Below, one piece after another: positions 23,303-34,445 of a DNA stretch of 64,000 bases. The stretch is from Arachis hypogaea. Lineage: Eukaryota; Streptophyta; Magnoliopsida; Fabales; Fabaceae. The stretch is taken from NCBI RefSeq assembly GCF_003086295.3, contig NC_092054.1, positions 59,249,546 through 59,313,545 on the forward strand. Direction: 5' to 3'. Numbering within the stretch: the stretch's first letter is position 1; every line of letters starts with the position of its first letter. A program made the position numbers and the translations under genes. The notes under the pieces are model-generated. The model was not told where the DNA came from. It did not search any database and was given only the letters and a program-made list of their open reading frames with translations.

Positions 23303-23828
23303 TCAACAGATAACAAAATTACAAAAGTTACAAATTCTCATCTTCATCCTCACGACACCGTCGTCTTCCACCATCACCCTATCACGGACGATCTTTCCAG
23401 GATCCATTTGGGAAATATCAACTTCGGGGGCCAAGAACTTCACATGTAGGGACTCTCTTTCAAACCCCTCCACGAAAGAATTCAAAATCTCAACTTTCTT
23501 TTTCTTCTCCATATCTTTCAACTGAGCAGAAACTTCAACCATTCGAGCTTCCATACTAGACAAATCAGCCTCCTTCTTCTTCAAATCCTCCACCCCTTAG
23601 CATAATTTTCTTTCATGACCTTTAGTTGTTTCTCCGTGTCAGTCAATTTTGCCTGCAGTTCAGCAATAGTATTCTTACTCTCAGACAATTCCTCCTTTAA
23701 TGCATTGTAATCCTCTTTTTCCCCAACCAACTTCTTATATTTGACCTCCTGACTTCGACCCAAACTTGCCAAACGCAACCCAACTACCTACAAAATAGAT
23801 AAGTAAAAACAAACAACTAAACATCGTA

Positions 23829-23856
23829 AAAATAATAATAATAATAATAATAATAA
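23829..23856. repeat. (AAT)n microsatellite in antisense intron
   Basis: About nine AAT units inside the second probable intron of the antisense gene of element C. Confidence 0.85.
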
Positions 23857-24281
23857 CAACAAAACCAAACATAGATGCATGTATTGTCCAATGGCGCTTT
23901 CGCCGACCACATTTTCCAGAGAAACATCAGCCGAGGATTGACAAACCTCGTCAGCCACAACCATATAAGGGAAATTCTTTCCCAAACCGATAAGCCATCG
24001 CTATGCTCGAAAGCTTCGTGAAGTTTATTTCTGATTTAACATAAAGGCATGAATTTCCTCTAAAGGAACATCCCTACCCCTCTCGCTAGATTCCTCGGAG
24101 GAATCCACAACATCAGATTTTCTCTTTTTAGGTATCACCTTCCTCTGCCTTGGAGGAGGCTGATTCACTTCTCCAGCAATACTGACCTTTCCCAGATTGG
24201 ACGACAAAACTTCTTTTTCCAAATTTTTGTTTTTAAACCGAGCCCTCAAAGAAGTAGCTGAAACACCAGGATACTTACCAC

Positions 24282-24361
24282 CTGAATGCCAAAAAATAAC
24301 ATCACAAATTAGAAAAAACTTTTCAAAATGAAAAGAACAATCAATCTGACATATAACTCAC
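24282..24361 (-). other. Intron of antisense gene, element C
   Basis: On the minus strand it starts GTGAGTTATATG and ends TTTTTTGGCATTCAG, a consensus donor and a T-rich acceptor. It is 80 bases long. It splits a Gly codon after its first base (phase 1), as does the intron at 53492-53587 in element F. Confidence 0.7.
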
Positions 24362-24816
24362 CCATGTATTCTATCACAGCCTGTTTGTTTTCTTCCCGTT
24401 GGAGAAGATCAGAAACAGAGATAAAATCTTTTCGATCAATTGCCTCTACCAGGAACTCAGTCAAACATACATTCCTAGGACTAATAACTTCAGCACCAAG
24501 AATGTTCTGAGGTTCCGAACACCACCACAACGGAAACTTCTCAGCCAAATCCTCATCCATATAAAACGGAAAATCATCTTCCATACTTCTAACCTTAAGG
24601 TACATCTCTTTAAAATCCTTGAAGGAAGACTTAAATAGCTTAAAGATCCCAAACCCAGGGGTACTGTTCAGATTAACCCTCCCCCTTTCCAAACCCCTTT
24701 TGCTTGAAACAGTGAGAAGAACAAATCAATTGAAGGGTTCTCCTCAAGATATTCCATTAAAACTTCAAAGCATCGCAAAAATTCCCAACCATTAGGATGG
24801 AGTTGTGATGGAGCAC

Positions 24817-26432
24817 TGATGAGTCTATATTTTCCCGATATATTTTAACTTGATTTGGATGGATTTTATCACATAAACTCACACTTAAGCACCAAAATAG
24901 CATACTTTTCTGTTTTGTCCCCAATTTGTCCTTAAATGTGAAAACATGCAATTTTGTGCTTGAAATGAGCAATTTAATTCTACTTTTATTCCATTTGATT
25001 CCATGACATGTTCGTTGAGTGATTTCAGGCCTTGGAGACAAGAATGAATAGCCAAAAGTGGAAGAAAGCATGTACATGAAAGAACACATGAAGAAAATAA
25101 TGAAAAGCACACACAGACAAGTGTGCATACGCACAAGCTTGCGTGCGTGCACACAAGAGGAAATTTGTATGTGTGCGTGCGCACAAGTACCTATGCATAT
25201 GCACAGGAGAACTTTAAGCAAAGTGTGCGTACGTACACATCTGTGCGTATGCACAGGACCCTGCACGTGGTTTCATTAATGAAACACATGCTGCGCGATT
25301 TTGGAGGCCTTTGGCCCAGTTTTGGAAGCTCCAATGTTGAATGGGAAGTGCTATATCAAGGGGGATTGAAGACATATGAAGGCATTAGATTAGAAGGCCA
25401 CATTTTTACATTTTTAATATAGTTAATTAGGAGTAGGAGTAGTGTAGAGTAGATTGCTCTCCTAGGGTTTCATTTCCATCTCCATTATAGCATTTTATAG
25501 CAAGCTTTTCTTTGGATTTTTGCTCCTTTTATTGTAAGTACTCTTGATCTTCTCTTTAATTATATTACCTTTGCCTCATTTTCTTATGGTTCAAGTTACT
25601 TTGTTTATATATGCAATTTTGAGTTTCTTGAAGTTTTGATAGATAAATTTAATGTTTCTTGCTTCCTTTATGTTTGATTGCTTGTTTATATTTGATTTTG
25701 TGAATAGTTGGTTATATTTATCCATTTTTCTTTACAATTTCCCATGTTTTACTTTTTATGCACACAAGGTGTTTGTGGAAATGTCAACTTTAGATTTTGA
25801 GTAGATTTTCCCACCTTGGCTTGTGATTTGAATTCCTAGGATACTAGAGTCATGATGTCCGACATTTAGTGGTAATTCTTGGGTAGTTAGTTGACTCTTG
25901 TTTCCATTGACGCTAGCTTTTTATCAACTAGTTTGGTAAGTTAGCTAGGACTTATGGATTAAGGTCAACTATGCTTGCTTGACTTACTCCTCGATGTTAG
26001 GGGTTAACTAGGCGAGATTAACTCATCATAATTATCATAGTTGTGGTTATGGCGATGATAGGATTCCTTGGATCCTCTTATTCCCAACTCAGGGCTCTTT
26101 ATTGCATTTATAGCATTTTCACTAGTTTTAATCTCATCTTCTCTTTACTTGCATTAATTACAATTTTGATCATTCCTTAGTTCTTTTATTTCTTAGTTCC
26201 TTTAATCTTTAGTTTTTTTATTTGAAAAACCCCTTTTCCTCACAACCGAAAGCGTAGCATTTCCAATTGCATTCGAAGGGAGAACGACCCGAGGTTGAAA
26301 GACTCTTGGTTTATTTGTTTTGATTTGAATTTAACATTTGATTGATGTTCAATTGTTGGGTTTGGACTATACTTGCGACGTCAATCCTATTTTTAGTGTG
26401 AAAATCCAAACCTATGCTTTTGGGCGTTGTCA
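24817..26432 (+). repeat. 5' LTR of element D
   Basis: Starts TGATGAGTC and ends CGTTGTCA, about 1.6 kb. It has a palindrome cluster of GTGCGTACGCAC words (25105-25262). Between 25800 and 26100 it has the module with GGACTTATGGATT and GATTAACTCATCATAAT that recurs in the LTRs of E, G and I, so these families are related. ORFs over the palindrome cluster are artefacts. Confidence 0.75.
25105..25262. repeat. Cluster of GTGCGTACGCAC palindromic words (LTR of D)
   Basis: Six or more near-palindromes such as GTGTGCATACGCACA, GTGTGCGTGCGCACA and TGTGCGTATGCACA, separated by short spacers. Confidence 0.8.
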
Positions 26433-26436
26433 AATT

Positions 26437-26454
26437 TGGCACCGTTGCCGGGGA
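26437..26454 (+). promoter_or_regulatory. PBS of element D (tRNA-Asp type)
   Basis: TGGCACCGTTGCCGGGGA matches the complement of the tRNA-Asp 3' end with one mismatch. Element E starts at 26457. Confidence 0.75.
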
Positions 26455-26456
26455 TG

Positions 26457-28384
26457 TGATGAATCCACATTTCATGGTATTTATTTGCTCTATTTGGGTG
26501 GATTTCATCAAATTTTCTTGCACTTGTCCATTGAAATATCATAGTTTCATGATTTCTTCCTAAATTATGTATAAAAGTGAAAACATGCTTTTTAGGCCAT
26601 ATAATGTCTAATTTTTATCCACTTTAATTTCATATGATGCCTTGATGTGTTTGCTAAGTGATTTCAGATTTCCAAAGCACGTATGGGTTGAAGAAGTGAG
26701 GAAAAGAGCATGCAAAAAGGAAGAAACCATGAAGAAATGGAGTTTCGAAGTTTCAGCACACGTGCGTACGCACAAGTGTGAGTGCGTATGCATAACGAAG
26801 ATTTGCGAGCGACGCATATGCGTGGATGGAATTTTTGCCAGGTGACGCGTACGCGTGACCCGAGTTACGTCATCTCATTAATTGCAAATCGCTGGGGGCG
26901 AATTCTTGGCCTCCAAAACCCAGTCTAACACATTTCTGAAGCTATTTCAACCCAAATTCAAGTGGAAACAAGGGAGGAGAATTAGGGCTAGTTTTGCATC
27001 ATGTAGTTTATTTTATAGAGAGAGAAGCTCCCCCCTCTCTCTAGAATTAGGGTTAGCTAGCTTAATTTTCTTGTAATTTCTACTTTTGATTCTTGTTTTA
27101 ATCTAGTTTCTTCTACCTTTCTTTACTTTATTGTCTTAATCTCTTTAGTTTATCATGTTAATTTCTCATTTTATTGCTTTTTATGCTTATGAACACTCTT
27201 GTCATTTTCATTTACATTTAATGAAATTTATGTTTTCATGTCATTTATTGCTTCCTTTAATTGTTATTGTCATTTTCTTGCTTTTGGTATTTTAGAATTT
27301 ATTTTATTGTAATTTAATATTATTTTATTCTCATGCACACCAAGTGTTTGATAAAATGCTCGGCTTAGTTTTTACATAGTTTTCCTTCACTCTTGGCTTG
27401 GTATTGATGACTTTGGTGATCCTTGAGTTATTGATGTCCATTCTTATTTGATATATTAGAGTAGTTAGTTGATTTGGTTTCCCTTGACTCTATGTGACCC
27501 TTTAGTGTTGACATAGGACTTAGGGATTGGAATTAACTATGCCTATTTGACTTATCTTCGATGTAAGGTTGACTAAGTAGGATTAACTCTTCATAATCAT
27601 CATGTGTTTGTGGTCAATGGCTAGGATAGGTAGCCTTAGCTCTCAATTGCTTGCCAAGAGGTTTTCTTGCATTTTAAGTTTCCTTCCCTTGCATTTAATT
27701 GCTTTGACTTTTATTGCCTTGACCTTTAATTCCTTGCATGTTTATTTTATTGCTTTGATGTTTAATTTCTTGCATATTTAGTTTTTACACTCTTGCTTGA
27801 GAAATTAGGTATTTGGGTAGAATTGAGTTGTGGATGTCCATTCTGCATTGTGTGAGATAGTTAATTGGTTTGATTTCTATTGACGCTAGTCTTTCACTAA
27901 GTAATTAGTGAGTTGACTAGGACTTATGGATTGAGATCAATTACGCCTTTTGACTAATTCTCAAGGAGGATTAACTAATTTGGATTGATTCCATACAATT
28001 GCCATGTTTGTGGTCCATAACCAGGATTGGAATCCGAAATTTCCCAATTCTTGCTAAGAGTTGCCTTTTACATTTCTTATATGCTTATTTACTTTCTTGC
28101 TATTTACTTTCTTGCATGCTAAGTTACCTTTCAGCACTTTAATTTCTTGCAATTTATAATACTTGCTCTTTCTTGCATTCCCAACCCCCAATTTCCTCAT
28201 AGCCAATAATATTACATTTCATTGAAACTCCTAGGGAAGACGACTCAAGGTTGAATTACTCTCGGTTTAAATTAGAAATATTAAACTTTGATGTTTAGGA
28301 TTTAATTTGTCCGTTTGGTCTATACTTGCAACGTAAGTTAACTTGAGTGGAAAAATCCAAACCGGTGCAAAATCTTACTCATCA
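26457..28384 (+). repeat. 5' LTR of element E
   Basis: Starts TGATGAATCCACATTTCATGG and ends TTACTCATCA, 1.93 kb. The same start occurs at 57158. Palindromes lie at 26757-26865. A module of about 300 bases (GATGTCCATTC, GGACTTA, GGATTAACT, GTTTGTGGT) is present twice, at about 27420-27660 and 27830-28060. Confidence 0.85.
26757..26865. repeat. Cluster of GTGCGTACGCAC and ACGCGTACGCGT words (5' LTR of E)
   Basis: Words include CGTGCGTACGCACA, GACGCATATGCGT and GACGCGTACGCGTGACC. The 3' LTR (57458-57565) has one more ACGCGT unit, so unit number changes between the two LTRs. Confidence 0.8.
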
Positions 28385-28391
28385 TATTTTT

Positions 28392-28409
28392 TGGCGCCGT
28401 TGCCGGGGA
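28392..28409 (+). promoter_or_regulatory. PBS of element E (tRNA-Asp type, perfect)
   Basis: TGGCGCCGTTGCCGGGGA, a full 18-base match to the complement of the plant tRNA-Asp 3' end, seven bases after the LTR end. Confidence 0.85.
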
Positions 28410-28835
28410 GTTGCAATGGTGTAAAGTTAGTGGCTAGTGTATATATGTTAATATGTAAGTAGCTTACTTTTTGGTTGTCTTTGTTGATGGTTAGGATTGG
28501 GATCCCAGAGGACATTGGACATTCAAGCATTTGGTGGGAAAGACAAGCACAAACCACCATAGCAAGGGCTCTCCCAATTGTCTAACTTAAAGACATTAAA
28601 TAAAAGTGTTTGGTAACATTGTTCTAACTCTTCTCTTTTTGTATATATTTTGGTTTATTGCATTTTGTTTGATTGGTGAGCTTAGGATTAGTTTAATTTT
28701 GAGTTTAGATAGGTTAATTTTGGTTTGGATCATGAATTTATGAGTTCTTGCATGTTTTGGTGTTTGGTCTTGATTGAACTAAGGCTTGGTAACTTAGATT
28801 TTGAAAGAAAAAATTTTTGAAAAATAGGGCATTTG

Positions 28836-29286
28836 TGCGTACGCACCCACCCATGCGTGCGCACACTACTTCTATTTTCCGCGACCTGTGCATGCGCACC
28901 AATCTGTGCGCACGCAAACGTATGATTTTGCCCTCTGTTCGCAGCGTTGGCACAGCCTGTGTGTATGAACCCCTGCCCTCTTATACTTCTGTGTGCGCGT
29001 ACGGACCTGTGTGCGCAGCCACACATGATCCCTTTAAAAAAAAAAATTCGCCTTTCTGTGCGTGGGCACAAGCCTGTGCCCACGCACACCCCAAAACAAG
29101 GCCCTTCTTGGCAGCGTTGGCACGCATAGTGCGAATGCACAACCATTCTCTTTTCGCTCATCAACGCGTACGCGTGCTTCATGCGTACGCGTCGCCTTTC
29201 ACTTTTTGCCACACCACGCGCACGCGTCCACGACGCGTACGCGTGACACCCTGTGCGTGCGCACAGCCATTTGTGCATATGCACGC
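28836..29286. repeat. Cluster of GTGCGTACGCAC and ACGCGTACGCGT words (internal region of E)
   Basis: Over a dozen near-palindromes, such as GTGCGTACGCACC, GTGCGCACGC, GTGCCCACGCACA, ACGCGTACGCGTG and GTGCATATGCACG. The equivalent place in D is 60785-61130. Confidence 0.8.
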
Positions 29287-29417
29287 CCCTATTTTCAACC
29301 CCTACACTTATTTTCTTCTCTTCTCTCAACTTCTTCTCTTCTTTTCTCTTCTCCTCTCTTCTTTCCCTTCTTCGACGACCACTCACCACTACACTCCACC
29401 ATTCACGACACTCACCT

Positions 29418-29456
29418 TTAGTTAGTTAGTTAGTTAGTTAGGTAGTTAGTTAGTTA
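29418..29456. repeat. (TTAG)n microsatellite
   Basis: About nine TTAG or TTAGG units in element E. Confidence 0.85.
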
Positions 29457-30373
29457 TTTAGCTTAGTTAGTTTAATTTTCTATCTTGATGCTAAGTGTTG
29501 GATAATTGAGTTGATTTATTGATTGTGTTGAGATATTGCTGCTGAATTATTATTGTTGTTACTATTTATTGAGGTTGTAAATTGTTGCTTGGTGTTGAGT
29601 TTTTCATGATTAATTTTGTCCATACCAAGTACTCATAATATTGCCTTTGAGAATCTCCTTTGGATTTCTAAATTGCATGTTTGATCGCCATGTAATTTGA
29701 TTTCATTTATCTTTAGATAGGCAATTTATTCTTAGTTGATGCATTTTTTGTTAGGTGATGCTTGTTTATAACTGATTTTTAATTTAAGTCACCTAATTTG
29801 ATGCGTTAACATTGAGAATTATGAAATTGGATCATAAGCTTACCTAATGACACTTTTTGAGCTTTTTAAGCTTTGTGTACTATTCTTGTCATGTTTTCCA
29901 CTTCATGCCAATTAAGTGTTGCTTCGTTATCCAATTCACAATTCCTTAATTCTTGCTTGAATACTTTCATGCCTCTTTATTTCTTGTTTGTTTATCTTTG
30001 CATACAAGCTCTTTTAAAGTATTTCAAGCACACTAGAATGAGTGAAGTGCATATTATTTTGCATACTTGTGACCTAGTTATCCATGCTAGTATGTGTGTG
30101 TTCTAAAGCGTGCACAACTTAGAATTCACACACTTGTTTCTTCATGTCACAAACTTATTCACTCACCTCATTCTAGTGAATATCACCTCATTCCAACATT
30201 CCATGCTTCCTTATTTTTCCATTAACTTTTCTTATGGTGTTATTTCTTACTTTTCATGTATGATGTACCGTATGCAACAAGGAAAGCGGGAGGAAAAGAG
30301 CATAGCAGCCAATTGATCCGCCAGCTGAAGGTGGCAATCTGAAGTCACTTCACCCCCTAGCTCACCTTTGAGT

Positions 30374-30416
30374 GCACGGAGGACCGTGTAAACCTTTAAG
30401 TGTGAGGAGGTCGTCA
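30374..30416 (+). other. Hairpin plus AAGTGTG tract in element E
   Basis: GCACGG, loop AGGA, CCGTGT (stem of six with one end wobble), followed by TTTAAGTGTGAGGAGG. The same arrangement in D is at 62705-62743. Confidence 0.6.
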
Positions 30417-30800
30417 CAGATCGACCATCTTGGGTGACATACTCTAATCCTAACACTTTCATCTTCTTTTTGAATATTTAGTTGCACTTTTCTTTTCTTA
30501 GTTTGTACATATGTTAGTACTTTAATTGCATTTCTCTCAGTTTATTGTATTTCTTTGCATATGCATAATAAGCTTAGTCAATTTAATGAAATTTTCCAAG
30601 AAAAAAAATTCTTGATAGGGCATTATCATCCTAATTGATTTGAGTTGGGACTTTTGATTGAAACTTGCTTGAAATATATTGTGGAACATGCTTTTGAGTC
30701 ATGAACACACAACCTTGTGAGTTTTTAAGTCTCATTGTGTGGTTACAATATATAACCACTATCTTTATTCTTGTGTGTGTTATTCTTTTTTTATGATTGC

Positions 30801-31317
30801 TATTCATATACTGGGTCGAGCTGTCCGACCCGAAATATTTAGCGACAAGTCGACCGATCTCTTCAGGTCAGACTACTCGACCTCTTCCCCAAAAGCTCGG
30901 CCAAATCACTACAGAGGCCCAAGAAGGCCCAAATGAAGGGGCACAACCTAATCTAAATGGCAGTTAAAGCCTAGAAAGATAAGGGCGGCTCCCCAGAAGA
31001 TAAGATGACTTCACCAAAAGATGACTTATCCTATCTAGAAAGGTCACTCCACACTATTATAAATACACTGGAGCACCCAGGTATAACTCATACTCTGATT
31101 CTACTAAAAACCTGCTTAATACCCTTGCTAACTTAAGCATCGGAGTCCCTTGCAGGTACCACTACCCTCCGGTGACAAAGGATCAGCATCATCATCAAGT
31201 CCCACAAGTCAGACACGGCGGCTCCGGCCACCACCCACAAGTCGAACACATCAGCGCCGATCACCACAGCAGATCTCATCCGAGATCGACCTTCAGTTTT
31301 AGATAACCCTCGGAACA
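30801..31317 (+). repeat. 5' LTR of element F
   Basis: Starts TATTCATATACTGGG (TG mutated to TA; the 3' LTR starts TGTTCATATCCTGGG) and ends CGGAACA. 517 bases. The block AAGCATCGGAGTCCCTTGCA is shared with the LTR of C. Confidence 0.9.
31058..31065 (+). promoter_or_regulatory. TATA box of element F 5' LTR
   Basis: TATAAATA, also present in the 3' LTR at 55815-55822. Transcription would start shortly downstream and run through gag-pol. Confidence 0.65.
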
Positions 31318-31318
31318 T

Positions 31319-31336
31319 TGGCGTCGTTGCCGGGGA
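31319..31336 (+). promoter_or_regulatory. PBS of element F (tRNA-Asp type)
   Basis: TGGCGTCGTTGCCGGGGA, one mismatch to the tRNA-Asp complement, one base after the LTR end. Confidence 0.8.
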
Positions 31337-31358
31337 ACCTGGAAGTCACCCCATCATC

Positions 31359-32483
31359 ATGGCAGACAACCTTGACAACGACCACAACTCTGATTTGGAG
31401 AATAGAACGCCACATAAGAATGCGGAGGTCACACTAGACGATACTTCTCAACCTAACAAAGACAAGAATATACCGAACACGGGAGCCATGGAGGCACTTC
31501 AGGATCGCCTAAAATAACTCGAAAAAGAGGTCGAGTATCAACGGAAAGCCAAGAGAGACCTACGAAGGGAAGCTAGGCGACGTCGCGAGCTAGAGGACAA
31601 GCTCCTAAAGATCGAAGCCGATCTCAAAGCTAAAATTATCAGATCCAGCCACGACGATAGCTCCCGCAAAGACCAAGACCCGTTCACCAAGGAGATTATG
31701 AAGGCCAAAATCCCAAAAGACTTCAAACCTCCTGACATGACTCTATACGATGGCACGACAGACCCCGTCCATCATCTTAGCAACTTTCGAAGCAGAATGT
31801 ATCTCACCGACGCCTTAGACGCAACTCGGTGCAAAGCCTTCCCGACTACTTTAACAAAGACAGCAATTAAATGATTCGACAATCTGCCCCCTAGGTCCAT
31901 CTGAAGCTTTAACGACTTAGCCAAGAAGTTTCTGGCCAGATTTTCCATCCAAAAAGACAAAACTAAGCACGCCCCAAGTCTATTAGGAATCAAGCAAAGA
32001 GATCGAGAAAGTCTCCGTAGCTACATGGAAAGATTCAACAAAGCATGTCTGGACATACAAAGTCTACCAACAGAGGCCGCCATTATAGGTCTTATCAATG
32101 GCTTGCGAGAAGGACCTTTTAGCTACTCTATATCGAAAAAACATCCCATATCTCTGAATGAAGTGCAAGAGCGAACAGAGAAGTATATCAACATGGAAGA
32201 AAACTCTCGATTAGGAGAGACCTCAAATTCTGGATTCTCCTACTCCTCCCGAGATAAGGATAAAGAGTCCAAGAAAAAAGAAGACCATCATGGAGAAAAG
32301 ATAAAAAAATATCACAATTACACCCCTCTTCGGGTGTCTCTTGTAGATGTCTATCGAGAAGTATGCCATACTGAAAAGATACCCCCAGCTCACCCACTTA
32401 AAAGTAAAAAAGGAGGAGAAAATCGGACTGAATATTGTGAATATCATTGAATCTATAGATATTCCACCAATGAATATTTTGAC
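31359..32483 (+). pseudogene. gag: Gag of element F (four nonsense codons)
   Basis: ATG at 31359 opens a frame that continues into protease. In-frame stops: TAA 31515, TGA 31872, TGA 31902, TGA 32448. All four fit C-to-T or G-to-A changes (Gln, Trp, Trp and Arg codons in relatives, as I judge). The N-terminus is a basic coiled coil (RRRRELEDKLLKIEADL); the gag domain follows (TLYDGTTDPVHHLSNF, KKFLARFSIQ, RDRESLRSYMERFNKACL). The zinc-binding motif near 32440-32480 is degenerate, with Tyr where Cys and His are expected. Capsid protein, not functional. Confidence 0.8.
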
Positions 32484-33317
32484 TTGAAAAATGTCATAGA
32501 AAAACTGGTGAGAGAAGGAAAGCTAGATCGGTACCTAGCTAGCAGAGCAGACGAACCAAGGAAAAGAAGAAGGGACGAAGATGTCGGACGCACTGAACGA
32601 CCACCTCGTACACCGGACAGACATGTCCACATGAGACATGGAGGATTTGCAGGAGGAGGAATCTCCAAATCATCCCGCAAAAGATATCTTAAAGAAGTAT
32701 ATCATGTTGAGGGAGGAGAAGAAGCACCCGACATTCCCGCTATCACTTTTACAAAAGAGGACGCAGCTGGAATCATCTCGGGACATGACGACCCCATGGT
32801 CATCACCATCATATTAGCCAATGCAAATCTCCACCGCACACTGGTAGACCAGGAAAGCTCGGTAGACATCTTGTTCAAAACTACCTTCGACAAACTCGGC
32901 TTGGAAGAAAAAAAACTCAGAGCATATCCGAACAGCCTGTTTGGGCTGGGAGACACTCCAATCCAATCACTTGGGTACATCTCGCTACATACGACCTTTG
33001 GAAAAGGAAACCGATCAAGGACACTCAACATAGACTACATTGTGGTCGACGTACGTTCAGCCTACAATGCCTTAATAGGTCAGACAACGTTAAATCAGCT
33101 CAGCGCAGTAGTCTTGACTCCACACCTATGCATGAAGTTCCCAACCACAAAAGGAATAGCTATGATAAAAGCTGATCAGAAGATGGCGCGCCGCTGTTAC
33201 AACGAAAGTCTAAACCTTAGAGGCAGAGGAGAAGAATTCCATACCATCGAGCTCAAGGGAATTCAAGGATGGGAAGAACTTCGTCCACAACCCAAAGGCG
33301 AAATAGAAAAAGTCTAG
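32484..33317 (+). pseudogene. Gag end and aspartic protease of element F
   Basis: Same frame as gag; ends at TAG 33315-33317, a nonsense codon in what should run on into RT. The protease core reads TLVDQESSVDILFKTTFDKL. The third active-site residue is Glu where Gly is expected (Asp-Gln-Glu), a G-to-A type change that would abolish activity. The fold continues through IDYIVVDVRSAYNALIGQ and FPTTKGIAMIKADQ. Upstream, residues like KLVREGKLDRYLA are the usual link from gag to protease in Tat elements. Confidence 0.8.
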
Positions 33318-34445
33318 ATTGGAGATGTCCCAAACAAAACAACCAATATTGGCACAATCCTAAAAGGAGACATAAAAGAATCGCTCGTATAGTTCTTACG
33401 AGACAATGTCGACCTCTTTGCATGGAAGGCCGCAGACATGCCGGGCATAGACCCTAAGTTAATGTGCCACAAGCTGGCAGTTTACCCAGGATCTCGGCCA
33501 GTACAGCAGAGACGTAGAAAGCTTGAACCAGAACGATCCTAAGCTGTGGAAGAACAGATACAAGCTCTACTGGAGGCAGGATTCATAAGAGAAGTCAAAT
33601 ACCCACTATGGCTAGCTAACATCGTCTTGGTGAAAAAATCAAACGGGAAGTGGCAGATGTGCACCGACTACACTGATCTCAACAAAGCCTGCCCAAAAGA
33701 TCCTTATCCACTCCCAAGTATCGACGCTCTGGTGGATGCCTCCTCCGGATATAAATACCTCTCGTTTATGGACGTCTATTCGGGATACAATCAAATCTCG
33801 ATGTACCCACCCGATCAAGAAAAAACTTCATTCTTAAACCCAAAAGCAAACTACTGCTACATTGTCATGCCTTTCGGACTCAAAAATGCAGGAGTCACTT
33901 ATCAAAGATTAATGAATAAGATCTTTGCAGACCATATTGGGAAAATCATGGAGGTCTACGTGGATGACATGTTAATAAAGACACAAAGTAAAGAGTCGTT
34001 ACTATCCGACCTCACCCAAGTATTCGATACTATAAGAAGGCATGGCATGCGACTTAACCCTGCAAAATGCACCTTCGCAGTAGAAGCAGGCAAATTCTTG
34101 GTTTTTATGCTCAGACAAAGAGGAATCGAGGCAAATCTAGATAAATGCCAGGCCATACTCGACATGAAAAATCCAACTTGTGTCAAAGGGGTACAACAAC
34201 TCAATAGAAGATTGGCAGCCTTGTCCATATTTCTAGCTAGATCGGCACTAAGATCTCTACCCTTCTACGCTACTTTAAGAAAGGGAAAGAAGTTTGAATG
34301 GACAACAGAATGCGAGCAGGCCTTCCAGGATTTCAAAAAATTCCTGGGACGACCACCTATCCTAACCCGGCCACGGGAAGGAGAAGCACTCGTATTATAC
34401 CTCGCGGTGGGAAATCGGACAATAGCTTCAGCACTGGTCCGATAA
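33318..34445 (+). pseudogene. Reverse transcriptase of element F
   Basis: Same frame. Stops at TAG 33390 and TAA 33540 precede the RT core; TAA 34443 ends it. The core from 33546 is well preserved: NGKWQMCTDYTDLNKACPKD, FMDVYSGYNQISM, MPFGLKNAGVTYQRLM and the catalytic VYVDDML (about residues 135-141 from 33546). The thumb reads GIEANLDKCQAILDM. It copies element RNA into DNA inside the particle. With upstream stops it can no longer be made. Confidence 0.85.

Larger units (their letters stand above)
17197..24816 (+). mobile_element. Element C: Tat-like Ty3/gypsy element, outermost layer of the nest
   Basis: Order on the plus strand: LTR (17197-17607), PBS for tRNA-Lys, gag, protease, RT, RNase H with a second RNase H domain, integrase (to 22822), spacer, then an antisense gene. 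This order and the RT words (MPFGLKN, VFVDDM) fit the Tat lineage. The element breaks off at 24816 inside its antisense gene, where element D begins. Its remainder and 3' LTR must lie right of position 64000. Several frameshifts and stops show that it is old and dead. Confidence 0.8.
23303..24816 (-). pseudogene. Antisense spliced gene of element C (5' part lost under element D)
   Basis: Read on the minus strand from 24816. Exon 1 holds SSFKDFKEMYLKVRSMEDD and FPFYMDEDLAEKFPLWW, matching the antisense gene of element F (DFKNYFFKVRAVEGA, then FFLDENDEPAFPLEW). A GT-AG intron of 80 bases lies at 24361-24282. Exon 2 is basic (PKKRKS) and acidic, with TAA at 24025; a second probable intron around 23790-23870 contains an (AAT)n run. 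The last exon is a coiled coil (about 23778-23303) with a one-base frameshift near 23590. It resembles the family called putative gypsy type transposon. Role unknown. Exon 1 is cut at 24816 by element D. Confidence 0.65.
28410..30800 (+). other. Left internal region of element E, non-coding
   Basis: Aligns with the internal region of D, but the D ORF is missing: the text near 28498 (GGATCCCAGAGGA) matches 60428 in D. It carries a palindrome cluster (28836-29286), a pyrimidine-rich stretch (29300-29400), a TTAG array and a hairpin near 30376. Overlapping ORFs on both strands over the palindrome cluster reflect its symmetrical base composition and are not genes. It ends with TSD ATTGC (30796-30800) at element F. 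Confidence 0.65.

Noticed and set aside
24757..25422. ORFs across the C/D junction and the D LTR
   Set aside because: They read through the insertion boundary and the palindrome cluster, so they cannot be ancestral genes.
28392..28409. Possible tRNA gene fragments at the PBS sites
   Set aside because: Only 17-18 bases match a tRNA 3' end in complement, directly after an LTR; no cloverleaf is present.
28730..29425. Long overlapping ORFs on both strands (about 200 codons each)
   Set aside because: They cover a cluster of self-complementary CG-rich words; such DNA stays open on both strands by composition. No domain or codon pattern supports a gene.
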